From Balneola sp. (GTDB lineage: Bacteria > Bacteroidota > Rhodothermia > Balneolales > Balneolaceae), in contig NZMW01000010.1 in assembly GCA_002694685.1 (NCBI GenBank), positions 310,001 to 374,000 of the forward strand: a stretch of DNA of 64,000 nt, read 5' to 3'. Positions within the stretch are counted from its first letter, which is position 1. The number at the start of each line of letters is the position of its first letter. This document shows, one piece after another, positions 27,995 to 36,467 of the stretch. The notes beneath the pieces are model-generated. The model searched no databases. It had not been told where the DNA came from and saw nothing but the letters and a program-made list of their open reading frames with translations. The translations under genes were made by a program, and so were the position numbers.

Positions 27995-28011
27995 AGTTAA
28001 CAGTGTTAACT
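27995..28011. promoter_or_regulatory. 17-bp palindrome upstream of fadI, probable operator
   Basis: AGTTAACA G TGTTAACT: perfect 8-bp arms around one base. It lies 27-43 bases upstream of the fadI ATG in the gap between fadI and the tRNA promoter. Palindromes of this size are typical TetR- or GntR-type operators; a fatty-acid regulator would fit, but none is encoded in the window. Confidence 0.6.
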
Positions 28012-28039
28012 AATAAATCAAGATCAGTTGTCTTTTTTC

Positions 28040-28070
28040 TTTGTCAGAGATAGAAATGTTCTTATATTTG
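28040..28070 (+). promoter_or_regulatory. Bacteroidetes-type promoter of the tRNA-Val gene
   Basis: TTTG at 28040-28043, a 19-base spacer, then TATATTTG at 28063-28070, matching the -33 TTTG / -7 TAnnTTTG consensus. It starts 49 bases and ends 18 bases before the tRNA. This is the clearest promoter in the window and a good pointer to the phylum-level group. Confidence 0.75.
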
Positions 28071-28088
28071 TCGCCCTTCGAACAAGTC

Positions 28089-28163
28089 GGGCGGTTAGCT
28101 CAGTTGGTTTAGAGCACCTCGTTTACACCGAGGGGGTCGGGGGTTCGAGTCCCTCACCGCCTA
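28089..28163 (+). tRNA. tRNA-Val (anticodon UAC)
   Basis: 75 nt cloverleaf. Acceptor stem GGGCGGT with ACCGCCT (first pair G-U) and discriminator A. D arm GCTC/GAGC. Anticodon stem CCTCG/CGAGG around loop TTTACAC, giving anticodon TAC (Val). T arm GGGGG-TTCGAGT-CCCTC. CCA is not encoded. Confidence 0.96.
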
Positions 28164-28169
28164 CTTTAC

Positions 28170-28201
28170 AAAAAGCTTCTCAGAAATGAGGGGCTTTTTT
28201 T
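28170..28201 (+). terminator. Rho-independent terminator after tRNA-Val
   Basis: Stem AAAAAGCTTCTCA pairing with TGAGGGGCTTTTT (two G-T pairs), loop GAAA, T tract of seven. It starts seven bases after the tRNA end. Confidence 0.85.
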
Positions 28202-28274
28202 GTTTTAGCTAATCTCTGCACTTTGGCTCTCACCGCTACTATGCAAATAGTTTTATATTTATTAGTTTGGTTGA

Positions 28275-29408
28275 ATGAGAATTCAATACCGGCTATTTAT
28301 TATTTCACTTGTACTGGCTGTCAGCTACGGATGTGAAAAAGAGAGATCCATCGAGTTGGAAAACGTTGCCCGTTTTAGTATTGAGGAAGCAGACCCAATC
28401 ACCATAACAAAAGATAGGTCTTACTTTGGGGCCTTACATTCTACAGTAAAGAAGATTGGAGATGTAGCGGTTGATTCAACCGGCAATGTGTACATGGTGG
28501 ATGAATACCGAAAAAGGATACAGGTGTATAATTCTTCCGGATTAAATATTGGAAGTATTGGGAAGGCCGGTGGTGATCCTGGGGAGTTTCTGAAGCCGGG
28601 TAAACTCACCATTGGAGGGAACACGCTGTACGCTTACGATGAATCTTTGTACAGGGTAAACAATTATGATTTGGATCGTTCGGTATTCGAAGATTTCATA
28701 CAATTGAATGTTGCTGACAGCCTAGGAGTGGACTCCCTTCAGAATACGGTTCCAAAACAGTTTTATGTAATGGCGGATGGCAACTATTTGGTGGCTTTTC
28801 AAAAAGTGAATGCTCCGGACGATCGCTCCCTTCATTTTTATAAGGTAAATACAGAAGGTGAAGTTATATCTGATCAACTGATGACCTTTAAAAGCAAAAG
28901 CCTGTATATAGATAATACCATGACCAATCAGGTGATTATGATGCTGCCTTATGAAAAGGAAACGCTGTTAGCCACCGACTCACAAAACAACATATACACC
29001 CTGAACACGGAAGATTTTCTGATTAAGGTTTGGGATGCGGAAGGCAAGTACTTGCGAGCCTATGAGTATCCCTTTCAAAAGAGAGATTTAGAGGAGTCGG
29101 ACGTGGTCGAGATGTTTACAAATGTATTTCAAAGGCGTGCAATACGGGGGGCCGAGTTACCCTCTGAATGGCCTGCTGTGGCACGTTTTCTGGTTGATGA
29201 TAAAGACCGATTTTGGGTAGCCACAATCACCGAAAACCTTGAAAACTATCGCTGGTATGTGTTAGAGAATTCAGGGGAAGTACTGGGGACTTTTGATTTT
29301 CCCCGGAAGTCAAAAATAAAGACGATTCAGGCTAATTACGTCTATGCCGTAGAGTTAAATAGAAGATACTATTCCGAAGAGGTAGTGAAATATATAGTAG
29401 AGTTTTGA
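28275..29408 (+). CDS. 6-bladed beta-propeller lipoprotein (NHL-type)
   Basis: 377 residues with a lipoprotein signal peptide (LAVSYGC, Cys20). The body has propeller-type repeats: IGDVAVDSTGNVYMVDEYRKRIQVYNS, then LKPGKLTIGGNTLYAYDE and others of the pattern 'hydrophobic-D..G..Y..D....I.V...'. This is the family often labelled '6-bladed beta-propeller' in Bacteroidota; function unknown, likely binding at the cell surface. The gene stands alone between the tRNA and a small basic-protein gene. Confidence 0.85.
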   Translation: MRIQYRLFIISLVLAVSYGCEKERSIELENVARFSIEEADPITITKDRSYFGALHSTVKKIGDVAVDSTGNVYMVDEYRKRIQVYNSSGLNIGSIGKAGGDPGEFLKPGKLTIGGNTLYAYDESLYRVNNYDLDRSVFEDFIQLNVADSLGVDSLQNTVPKQFYVMADGNYLVAFQKVNAPDDRSLHFYKVNTEGEVISDQLMTFKSKSLYIDNTMTNQVIMMLPYEKETLLATDSQNNIYTLNTEDFLIKVWDAEGKYLRAYEYPFQKRDLEESDVVEMFTNVFQRRAIRGAELPSEWPAVARFLVDDKDRFWVATITENLENYRWYVLENSGEVLGTFDFPRKSKIKTIQANYVYAVELNRRYYSEEVVKYIVEF

Positions 29409-29525
29409 AAAATCTTTAGCCTATCTATAAACACTCTTTTATCAAGTATAAATAATGGGATTCCTCATTTCATGATTTATGATTATATTTAAAAATGATA
29501 TTATTATTAAAAAAGTGATTTTCTC

Positions 29526-29777
29526 ATGGATATTAAATTTGTTAAACGAGATAATGTAAAGTCTTCCAAGAAAAGGACTTCTAAATTCAAGCCTCTTTTA
29601 GATGCCATCGAAAAGTTGAAACCGGGTGGACAAGCCGTAGAAGTGAGCTACACGAACGAGAAGAACATCAATTCGATGCGAACGGCTGTTTACCAATTTG
29701 GCAAGAAAAATGACTTTAAGGTTAAAAGCCGAAGGGACGCAGACAATAAGAAGATTTATTTTTATCGGGATAAGTAG
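29526..29777 (+). CDS. Small basic protein of unknown function upstream of egtB
   Basis: 83 residues, strongly basic (about 22 Lys/Arg). I do not recognise a family with certainty. Seen: a Ser/Lys-rich start (KSSKKRTSKFKPLLDAIEKL), then GGQAVEVSYTNEKNINSMRTAVYQFGKKNDFKVKSRRDADNKKIYFYR, which looks like beta-helix-beta with a positively charged face and could bind nucleic acid. It precedes egtB by 68 bases on the same strand, so it may share the transcript. Function not assigned. Confidence 0.7.
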   Translation: MDIKFVKRDNVKSSKKRTSKFKPLLDAIEKLKPGGQAVEVSYTNEKNINSMRTAVYQFGKKNDFKVKSRRDADNKKIYFYRDK

Positions 29778-29845
29778 GTAAAACAAAATTTCGGGTTTCG
29801 GTTTCATTCGGTACATTCTATAGAAGTTAAATATCATACCGTTAT

Positions 29846-31138
29846 ATGAGCGTTATTACCGATAAGAGAAAGGATTCTATCCCAAGAGAGGAGTTGTCAA
29901 AAAAGAACTTATTACGGCACTTTAAAGATGTTCGGGCATTTAGTAATTACTTAGTTGAGCCACTAGAGACTGAGGATTTTGTGATTCAAGCGTCCGAGTT
30001 TGCCAGTCCTACCAAGTGGCACCTTGCCCACACCAGCTGGTTTTTTGAGACTTTCGTGCTCGAAAAATTTGAAGATGGCTTTGAAAGTCTTCATCCCCAA
30101 TACGCTTACTTCTTTAACTCATACTATTTGCAAACCGGTGTTCCATTTACCCGGGCAAAACGGGGAGTGTTATCACGCCCTACGGTTAAGGAAGTTTTTG
30201 AGTATCGGCAGTATGTGAATGAGCAATTAGAACTATTTATAGAGTCTGCTTCTGACGGCGTTTGGGAAGAAGCGGCTAAAGTGGTAGAAATTGGGATTAA
30301 TCACGAGCAACAGCATCAGGAGCTTATTCTTACAGATCTGAAATATATGCTGGGCCAAAACCCATTGCTCCCGGTTTATCGTGAATTAAAAAAAGAAGCA
30401 GCTCCGAAAGCAGAATCCATTAATTGGATTTCTTTTGAAGAACAAATCACAGAAATAGGAAATGTGGGTGATGAGTTCACGTACGATAATGAACACCCTC
30501 AGCACCGGACATTAGTTCAGGACTTTAAGCTGTCCGATCGGTTGATCACAAATGGGGAATATCTTGAATTCATGAATGAGGGAGGCTATTCGGAATCTAA
30601 GTTGTGGCTGGATGAGGGATGGTCAGCCGTGAATAATAACGAGTGGAAGGCTCCGCTTTACTGGTTTAAAAGAGATGGAAAATGGATGCAGTTTACCCTT
30701 TCCGGAGCAAGAGAAATTGATCACAATGAGCCGGTTACGCACGTGAGTTATTATGAAGCGGATGCGTTTGCGAGATGGAAAGGGGTAAGACTTCCCACCG
30801 AACAAGAATGGGAGCACGCTTGCGGAGATTTAGAAATAGAAGGAAATTTTGTTGAGAAGGGAAGTTTTCATCCTGCGGGTGTTGAATCATCACCCCAACA
30901 GCTAAAGCAGATGTATGGTGATGCTTGGGAATGGACTATGAGTGCCTATGCTCCCTATCCAAACTATAAACCTCTGCCGGGAGCTTTGGGTGAATACAAT
31001 GGGAAGTTCATGGCAAATCAGTATGTGCTTAGAGGAGGATCTTGTGCAACTTCTCAAACACATATCCGCAAAACCTACCGTAATTTCTTCCATGCAGATG
31101 CTCGCTGGCAGTTCAGCGGAATTCGCCTCGCCAAATAA
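29846..31138 (+). CDS. egtB: Ergothioneine biosynthesis sulfoxide synthase EgtB
   Basis: 430 residues. DinB-like N-terminal domain with iron ligands His62 (WHLAHTSWFFE) and His153/His157 (NHEQQHQE), and a C-terminal formylglycine-generating-enzyme-like domain (about 195-430) with VTHVSYYEADAFARWKGVRLPTEQEWEHAC and LRGGSC. Known: a non-haem iron enzyme that joins trimethylhistidine (hercynine) to a thiol with O2. egtD follows at 72 bases, so the two form the core of the pathway. egtC and egtE homologues are not in the window, so it either uses cysteine directly or depends on genes elsewhere. Confidence 0.93.
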   Translation: MSVITDKRKDSIPREELSKKNLLRHFKDVRAFSNYLVEPLETEDFVIQASEFASPTKWHLAHTSWFFETFVLEKFEDGFESLHPQYAYFFNSYYLQTGVPFTRAKRGVLSRPTVKEVFEYRQYVNEQLELFIESASDGVWEEAAKVVEIGINHEQQHQELILTDLKYMLGQNPLLPVYRELKKEAAPKAESINWISFEEQITEIGNVGDEFTYDNEHPQHRTLVQDFKLSDRLITNGEYLEFMNEGGYSESKLWLDEGWSAVNNNEWKAPLYWFKRDGKWMQFTLSGAREIDHNEPVTHVSYYEADAFARWKGVRLPTEQEWEHACGDLEIEGNFVEKGSFHPAGVESSPQQLKQMYGDAWEWTMSAYAPYPNYKPLPGALGEYNGKFMANQYVLRGGSCATSQTHIRKTYRNFFHADARWQFSGIRLAK

Positions 31139-31210
31139 ATAATCGAGTAATAAATGATCGGGTAAAGACATCTGTTGGTATAGTACATCCGAAAATCATC
31201 TACACAATAA

Positions 31211-32146
31211 ATGACCAAAGTTGAACAGAAAAGCGTAATGCTTGATGAAGTACTGGAAGGGTTAAGTCACCCACAGAAAATGCTCCCCAGTAAGTTTTTT
31301 TATGATGAACGGGGATCTGAGCTTTTCGATGAAATTACGGAGCTAGAAGAATATTACCCGACCAGAACAGAGCGAACAATTCTATCTGAAAATGTATGTG
31401 AAATCGGTGAGTACCTAGGGGATGAAGTTGCACTTATTGAGCCTGGCAGCGGAAGCAGCGATAAAACCCGAATTCTTCTGAATAAGCTAAGCAACATTTC
31501 GGCCTATGTGCCTATAGACATTTCCGGGGACTATCTGTTTAAAGTGGCGGAAAACCTTCAGGGCAAATACCCGGATATAAAAATTATCCCTCAACAAGCC
31601 GATTATACTTTTCCTTTTGATTTGCCTGAAATTGATCCTTCACTCAAGAAGGTAGTTTTCTTCCCCGGATCCACCATCGGTAACTTTAAGAGGGATACGG
31701 TGAATCGATTCTTAAGTGTGGTAGCAGATATTATTGGATCACAGGGAAGCTTTCTGATTGGGGTTGATCTGAAGAAAGACGTAGATATTTTACTGGCCGC
31801 CTATAATGATTCGAGAGGTGTTACGGCAGAGTTTAACAAGAACATTTTACGACACATTAACCGGGCGTTATCTGCTGATTTTGATCTCGATAGATTCACT
31901 CATAAATCAATTTGGGACGAAGAAGAAGGTCGTATTGAAATGCACCTTATCGCTAAAGAAGCTCATGAAGTAAATATAGCAGGAACATCAATCTCATTTG
32001 AGAAGGGGGAATACATTCATACCGAAAATTCCCATAAATATGCTCTTGAAGAATTTTCGGAAATAGTATCTCCTTGGTTTGAAGTGATGAAAGTGTGGAC
32101 GGATGAGGATAATTTATTCAGTCTTCAGTATTTGGAGCCTAAGTAG
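31211..32146 (+). CDS. egtD: L-histidine N-alpha-methyltransferase EgtD
   Basis: 311 residues. Seen: the family N-terminus LPSKFFYDERGSELFDEITE followed by YYPTRTE, the SAM-binding loop IEPGSGSSDKTRILL (about 73-87), PIDISGDYL, and FFPGSTIGNF. Trimethylates histidine to hercynine in the cytosol, feeding EgtB next door. The gene is followed by a family 2 repeat and the convergent acyltransferase gene. Confidence 0.95.
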   Translation: MTKVEQKSVMLDEVLEGLSHPQKMLPSKFFYDERGSELFDEITELEEYYPTRTERTILSENVCEIGEYLGDEVALIEPGSGSSDKTRILLNKLSNISAYVPIDISGDYLFKVAENLQGKYPDIKIIPQQADYTFPFDLPEIDPSLKKVVFFPGSTIGNFKRDTVNRFLSVVADIIGSQGSFLIGVDLKKDVDILLAAYNDSRGVTAEFNKNILRHINRALSADFDLDRFTHKSIWDEEEGRIEMHLIAKEAHEVNIAGTSISFEKGEYIHTENSHKYALEEFSEIVSPWFEVMKVWTDEDNLFSLQYLEPK

Positions 32147-32211
32147 TCAATTTTAGTTTACACTGAAGCTCGTCATTGCTCAGCACGGCGAATATCCCGA
32201 GCCGTATACTC

Positions 32212-32365
32212 CGACCTCTCTAAATCTCTCCTTCTCAAGGAGAGACTTGTCCTAATCATTTAACAGTTACGATATATGTTCATGATTATAAATTTTATCA
32301 ACGCGTCCTTTTTAATATTGAAGGAAGCTTGTGCTGAACTTGATTCAGTAAAGACAGAAGAGGTC
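32212..32365. repeat. Dispersed palindrome-ended intergenic repeat, family 2 (copy 2)
   Basis: 154 bp. Ends CGACCTCT (32212-32219) and AGAGGTC (32359-32365). The inner hairpin CTCTCCTTctcAAGGAGAG and the centre CGATATATGTTCATG plus TCAACGCGTC are shared with the copy at 26511. The right half differs and contains a CTGAACTTGATTCAG palindrome. It lies between the convergent egtD and acyltransferase genes. Confidence 0.65.
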
Positions 32366-32378
32366 AAAAACTCAAAAA

Positions 32379-33122
32379 TTATTCTTCAACACCAGCCCAT
32401 TCCAGGTATTTTTGCCTGACTTCTTTCACATGCTCATCGATGGTTTCCCGGGACCAGTCTGAGGTATCGATAGGCGGGTAGATATGGGCATTTATGGTTC
32501 CGCTTTTAGCGAGAAGAGATCCGCCGAGACTCAACTCCTGATTGCCTTCAAAATAAATAGGGACGATAGGAAACCCTAAATCTACAGCCATGTGGAAAGC
32601 TCCTTTTTTAAAAGGCCCGATTACGCCCGGGTGTTTTCTTGATCCTTCCGGAGCCACCATGATTGAAAGGTTATCACGCTTTAATCGGTCATAGGCACTT
32701 TGAATACGCCGGATGGCTTTTTCACTTTGTTTGCGCTGAATGAATACCTGCCCGGTTATCCTTCCAACAATAAAAAAGAGCGGATTGTACTGCAGCTCCC
32801 ACTTGGCAACAAAACGGATGTGTGGCATACCAAGGGCAATCATAGTAACGAGATCTAAAGTAGAGCTGTGATTGATGGTATAGATCACAGAAGGCTCTAC
32901 CGGTTCTCCATGCTGAATAACGTTAAACTTGATGCCGAGCGTCCACAGCACAGGATAGGCTATAAAAGGACCGAAATTTTCAATGGTGAAGTTGGTGGCT
33001 TTCCCGAAAGAGACAATCAACAGAAAAGCGATAAGGGGTGTGGAAATGGCAAACATGATGAAAAACACGATTACCGCTAAAAAGCTTCGAATGTATTCTA
33101 TAGGAGTAAGAGAGGTTGCCAT
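32379..33122 (-). CDS. 1-acyl-sn-glycerol-3-phosphate acyltransferase (PlsC-like)
   Basis: 247 residues from the ATG at 33122. A longer open frame runs to 33245 but overlaps the divergent YheT gene and is not family-like. N-terminal membrane helix (about 15-40, AVIVFFIMFAISTPLIAFLLI), then the acyltransferase motifs NHSSTLD (HX4D) and MVAPEGSRKHPG, and the FFIVGRITGQVFIQR block. Transfers acyl groups in phospholipid synthesis at the inner membrane; position specificity is not determined. Confidence 0.9.
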   Translation of the reverse strand: MATSLTPIEYIRSFLAVIVFFIMFAISTPLIAFLLIVSFGKATNFTIENFGPFIAYPVLWTLGIKFNVIQHGEPVEPSVIYTINHSSTLDLVTMIALGMPHIRFVAKWELQYNPLFFIVGRITGQVFIQRKQSEKAIRRIQSAYDRLKRDNLSIMVAPEGSRKHPGVIGPFKKGAFHMAVDLGFPIVPIYFEGNQELSLGGSLLAKSGTINAHIYPPIDTSDWSRETIDEHVKEVRQKYLEWAGVEE

Positions 33123-33215
33123 AGGATTTATTTTGATCCGAATATAGGGCAAGGAAAGCTTGCCTGAAAATCGGAAATGGAATACGAGTTCTTTTCTGTA
33201 TAGTTTTGTGCGGAA

Positions 33216-34187
33216 ATGAAAGAGGCTATGCAAAAGGAAGTTCAAGACAATATATCACTGGAACCGTTCAACCCCGTTTGGTGGGCATGGAATGCGCATG
33301 TACATACTATTGTAGCGTCACAGTTTTCAAAAGTAGCAAAGCCGGAGCATAAACGGATTGAGATTGAAACTCCTGACGACGACTTCCTAGAAATTGATGT
33401 TAGTATAGAAGATTCAGACAAACCCATTGTTGCTCTTTTTCATGGACTGGAAGGCTCTACCGACCGCTACTACATTGGCAACCTGATGGCGGATTTGAAG
33501 AAAGCCGGGTACTCATCAGCGGCACTAAATTTTAGGGGATGTGGAAGCCGTATGAATAATCAGCCTCGATTTTATCATTCCGGAGAAACACAGGACTACC
33601 GTACTTTTTTTAAATGGATTTCAGAAACCTATCCTGACAAAGAGATTTTTGCCGTTGGGTTTTCATTAGGAGGGAATGCTCTGGTGAAGTATCTGGGGGA
33701 AGAGGGCACCGACAGCAGCGTTAAGCGAGCAGCTGCTGTTTCTCCACCTTACGACTTGAAAGAAGGATCGCTGAGGTTGAACCAAGGGTTTAACCGGCTT
33801 TATGAAATCAACTTCCTAAAAACACTGACTCAGAAACTGGATGAAAAAAGCCAAAAGATGCCAATACCCGAATTCACTGGCTCTTCTATATATGAATTTG
33901 ACGATCAGGTAACCGCCGAGCTTCACGGCTTTAATGGGGCTGATGATTATTATCGCCAATGCTCCAGTAAGCACTTCTATGAAGGGGTGAAGACAGATCT
34001 ATTGGTCATACACAGCAAAGGAGATACGCTGTGTCCATTTGAGTTTGCCCCGTTTCAGGTAATGAATGATAACCCCTTTGTGCGGACATTATTTACGGAT
34101 GAAGGCGGGCATGTTGGGTTTTTGAGTAATCCCGAAGGCTGGCTTTTTCGGGTGTTAATTAAGTGGCTTGATAGAAACAAGATGTGA
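33216..34187 (+). CDS. Alpha/beta hydrolase, YheT family
   Basis: 323 residues. Seen: LFHGLEGSTDRYY (oxyanion region), the NFRGCGSRMN motif typical of YheT, nucleophile elbow GFSLGGN, Asp in SKGDTLCPF and His in EGGHVGFL. Cytosolic hydrolase of lipid-like esters; the natural substrate is unknown. Divergent from the acyltransferase gene by 93 bases. ATG at 33228 is an alternative start. Confidence 0.9.
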   Translation: MKEAMQKEVQDNISLEPFNPVWWAWNAHVHTIVASQFSKVAKPEHKRIEIETPDDDFLEIDVSIEDSDKPIVALFHGLEGSTDRYYIGNLMADLKKAGYSSAALNFRGCGSRMNNQPRFYHSGETQDYRTFFKWISETYPDKEIFAVGFSLGGNALVKYLGEEGTDSSVKRAAAVSPPYDLKEGSLRLNQGFNRLYEINFLKTLTQKLDEKSQKMPIPEFTGSSIYEFDDQVTAELHGFNGADDYYRQCSSKHFYEGVKTDLLVIHSKGDTLCPFEFAPFQVMNDNPFVRTLFTDEGGHVGFLSNPEGWLFRVLIKWLDRNKM

Positions 34188-34195
34188 TGGAGTTT

Positions 34196-34312
34196 GTCAT
34201 CCTGAGCATACCTGCGAAGGATCTCAAATTCTAAGAGTCAGCTGTTGAAAGTGATTGTAGATCCCTCGTGAAATGCAGAGAGGCTTTTTATAGTATTTTC
34301 ACTCGGGATGAC
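34196..34312. repeat. Dispersed palindrome-ended intergenic repeat, family 1 (copy 2)
   Basis: 117 bp with ends GTCATCCTGAGC and ACTCGGGATGAC, containing CGAAGGATCTCAAATT and AGATCCCTCGTG. It fills nearly the whole gap between the convergent YheT and DUF481 genes. Confidence 0.75.
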
Positions 34313-34317
34313 AGCCT

Positions 34318-35091
34318 CTAAAACTTAATAACCAACCCATTACTCAGCTCATACGTCCAGTTGGGAATGTCGATAACCGGATCGGCATCATAAGAAGCGG
34401 CAAACTGAACACTCAGGGAAATATGCTTATTAATCTTGACCTGCAGCTGAGTTTCCAGAATAGAACGCGCCTCGAAGAACTCTGATGGGCGGGCTTGGTA
34501 ATAACCTATCAGTAAAAAAGAAGTTTGAGGATTTAAGATACCTCGTAATGAAAGGTTACTGGAGCTCTTTATGTATTCATTTTCAACAAGAGGGAGTCCA
34601 TCTTCTTGCCACTCTTCATACTCGGCCATAACTGATGATGAAAAGCTTCCCTCCCAGCTATCAGAATTGAAGAGAGTATATCGGAAACCGGCTCCGGCCA
34701 AAAACCGGTTCTGTAATCCCAGGTTGTTGTTGTATTGATACTGCAGAAAGAGTTCGGGCGAAATTCTGTTTTCTCTCACAAAGGTAGATCTTAGATGACT
34801 ATATCCGCTGCTGATAACGGAAGCCCCGTCCAGATTTACCAGTTTCAGTCGGTTTAAGAACAGGTAGGCATGCTTTTCAGAGAAAAAAGAAATATTGGTG
34901 TTGTTGGTGAACTGCAGCACCTGATCATCATACTGGCTAAGCGAAAGATTAAAGTTGAGCTGACCATACCAGCCTGAAGTATCAGCATCGGCGCGGATGC
35001 TTTCTACATTTAAAAGCTGAGCCTGAGCGAACCCCGATGAAATAAAAATGATAATAAAGCCGAGTAATAAGTGCTTAGCGTGCTGGATCAT
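34318..35091 (-). CDS. DUF481-type outer-membrane beta-barrel protein
   Basis: 257 residues. Signal peptide MIQHAKHLLLGFIIIFISSG ending near FAQAQ. The rest consists of repeated amphipathic strands (WYGQLNFNLSLSQYDDQVLQF, YLFLNRLKLVNLDG, FLAGAGFRYTLF) and a Phe C-terminus (NGLVIKF), so an outer-membrane barrel is likely. DUF481 proteins are of unknown function. It is divergent from the ypdA gene with 173 bases between. Confidence 0.8.
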   Translation of the reverse strand: MIQHAKHLLLGFIIIFISSGFAQAQLLNVESIRADADTSGWYGQLNFNLSLSQYDDQVLQFTNNTNISFFSEKHAYLFLNRLKLVNLDGASVISSGYSHLRSTFVRENRISPELFLQYQYNNNLGLQNRFLAGAGFRYTLFNSDSWEGSFSSSVMAEYEEWQEDGLPLVENEYIKSSSNLSLRGILNPQTSFLLIGYYQARPSEFFEARSILETQLQVKINKHISLSVQFAASYDADPVIDIPNWTYELSNGLVIKF

Positions 35092-35264
35092 TTATAAAAG
35101 AATAAAATGGAGGTATCAATTTATCACTCAAAGGTACGACATCTCTAAAAGTTCCAATAAGTATTTATTGATCATTCTGATTCCCATTAAAAAGCTAAAC
35201 GATTCGTATCTTCAGGCTGTTTATACGATTCACTTACTCAAATTATTTAACTACAAGAAAAGAC

Positions 35265-36224
35265 ATGGTTATCATCATTGGTGCAGGTCCCATAGGGCTT
35301 GCAACGGGAATTGCACTTCAGGAAAAAAATATTCCATTTAAAATTATTGAACGAGGTTGTCTGGTGAATTCGCTTTTTCACTACCCAACTAATATGACTT
35401 TCTTTTCGACTTCGGATAAACTCGAAATCGGGGATATTCCATTTATTTCACACGGACCAAAGCCAACCCGTGCCGAGGCGCTTGAGTATTACCGAAGAGT
35501 GGCGGAGTATTATGAGCTTCCAATCAACCTGTATGAAACGGTTACCTCGATGGAAGGTGAGGATGGCAACTTCACCGTAACCACCGATAAAGAGGTGTAC
35601 AAAGCAGAGAAGGTAATTGTAGCATCCGGTTTTTACGGTCAGGCTAACATGATGGGTGTGCCGGGAGAAGACCTTCCTAAAGTGAAGCACTATTATGATG
35701 AGCCACACCCTTACGCTTGGCAAAAAGTACTGGTGATTGGCGGTGGAAACTCCGGGGTGGATGTTGCCCTCGAATGCTGGAGAGGTGGTGCTGATGTAAC
35801 CATGTTGCTGAAGTACGATCAGATTAAACCCACGGTGAAATACTGGGTAAAACCAGATATCGAAAATCGAATTAAGAATGAAGAAATCCCGGCTTATTTT
35901 AATTCTGAAGTAAAAGAGATTCGGGAAAAAGAGGTAGTCATTGATACTCCGGATGGAGAAGTGATTCTGGAGAATGATTTTGTACTGGCCATGACTGGTT
36001 ATCACCCCAACTTCGAGCTGATGGAAAGTTTAGGCATTGAACTTACCGATGATGAGAAATGTATGCCGGTTCATGATGAGGATAGCCTCGAGACCGAACG
36101 GAAAGGCGTTTATGTAGCAGGAGTTGTTTGCGGGGGAATGGATACCAGTCGGTTGTTTATTGAGAACTCACGCGTTCACGCTGATCAGATAGCGAGTCAT
36201 ATTCAGGAGAGTTTGAAGGGGTAA
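35265..36224 (+). CDS. ypdA: YpdA family putative bacillithiol disulfide reductase
   Basis: 319 residues. Seen: the FAD-binding motif IIIGAGPIGLATG at the N-terminus (residues 3-15), the ERGCLVNSLFHYPTNMTFFST segment typical of YpdA, an NAD(P)H-binding VIGGGNSGVDVALE (about 152-165) and GVYVAGVV near the C-terminus. Known: YpdA reduces bacillithiol disulfide with NADPH. It implies this organism uses bacillithiol, alongside ergothioneine made from egtB/egtD. The gene stands alone, convergent with the TonB receptor. Confidence 0.92.
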   Translation: MVIIIGAGPIGLATGIALQEKNIPFKIIERGCLVNSLFHYPTNMTFFSTSDKLEIGDIPFISHGPKPTRAEALEYYRRVAEYYELPINLYETVTSMEGEDGNFTVTTDKEVYKAEKVIVASGFYGQANMMGVPGEDLPKVKHYYDEPHPYAWQKVLVIGGGNSGVDVALECWRGGADVTMLLKYDQIKPTVKYWVKPDIENRIKNEEIPAYFNSEVKEIREKEVVIDTPDGEVILENDFVLAMTGYHPNFELMESLGIELTDDEKCMPVHDEDSLETERKGVYVAGVVCGGMDTSRLFIENSRVHADQIASHIQESLKG

Positions 36225-36293
36225 GTTGTCAGCATTCAGACTTTAGCTGTTAGCTTTTTCTGGTCATTTCATTAATAGCTTCTAAGCCGCATT

Positions 36294-36440
36294 GTCATCT
36301 TGAGCGCAAAATCATAAAATTAGGTTTGGGGTGGAAGACGCGAAGGATCTCAAATTATAGTCTGGCTTGTATCTTAAACTTTGAGATCCCTTGTGTACTT
36401 ACGAAGATTCCTTTCCGGTTCACTTTTCACTCGGGATGAC
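36294..36440. repeat. Dispersed palindrome-ended intergenic repeat, family 1 (copy 3)
   Basis: 147 bp with ends GTCATCTTGAGC and ACTCGGGATGAC, containing CGAAGGATCTCAAATT and TTTGAGATCCCTTGTG. It lies between the convergent ypdA and TonB-receptor genes and accounts for half of the 303-base gap; the rest of the gap holds the receptor's terminator and otherwise nothing I can identify. Confidence 0.75.
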
Positions 36441-36467
36441 AGCTTTACTCCTTATAGGTTTCAAACT

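Noticed and set aside
28229-28240. CTCACCGCTACT, similar to the 3' end of tRNA-Val (CTCACCGCCTACT), as a possible attachment-site duplicate
   Set aside because: Only about 12 bases with a one-base gap, no integrase nearby, and nothing island-like between the two.
33123-33245. Upstream extension of the PlsC-like protein
   Set aside because: It would overlap the divergent YheT gene start, and the extra residues are not part of the family; ATG 33122 fits.
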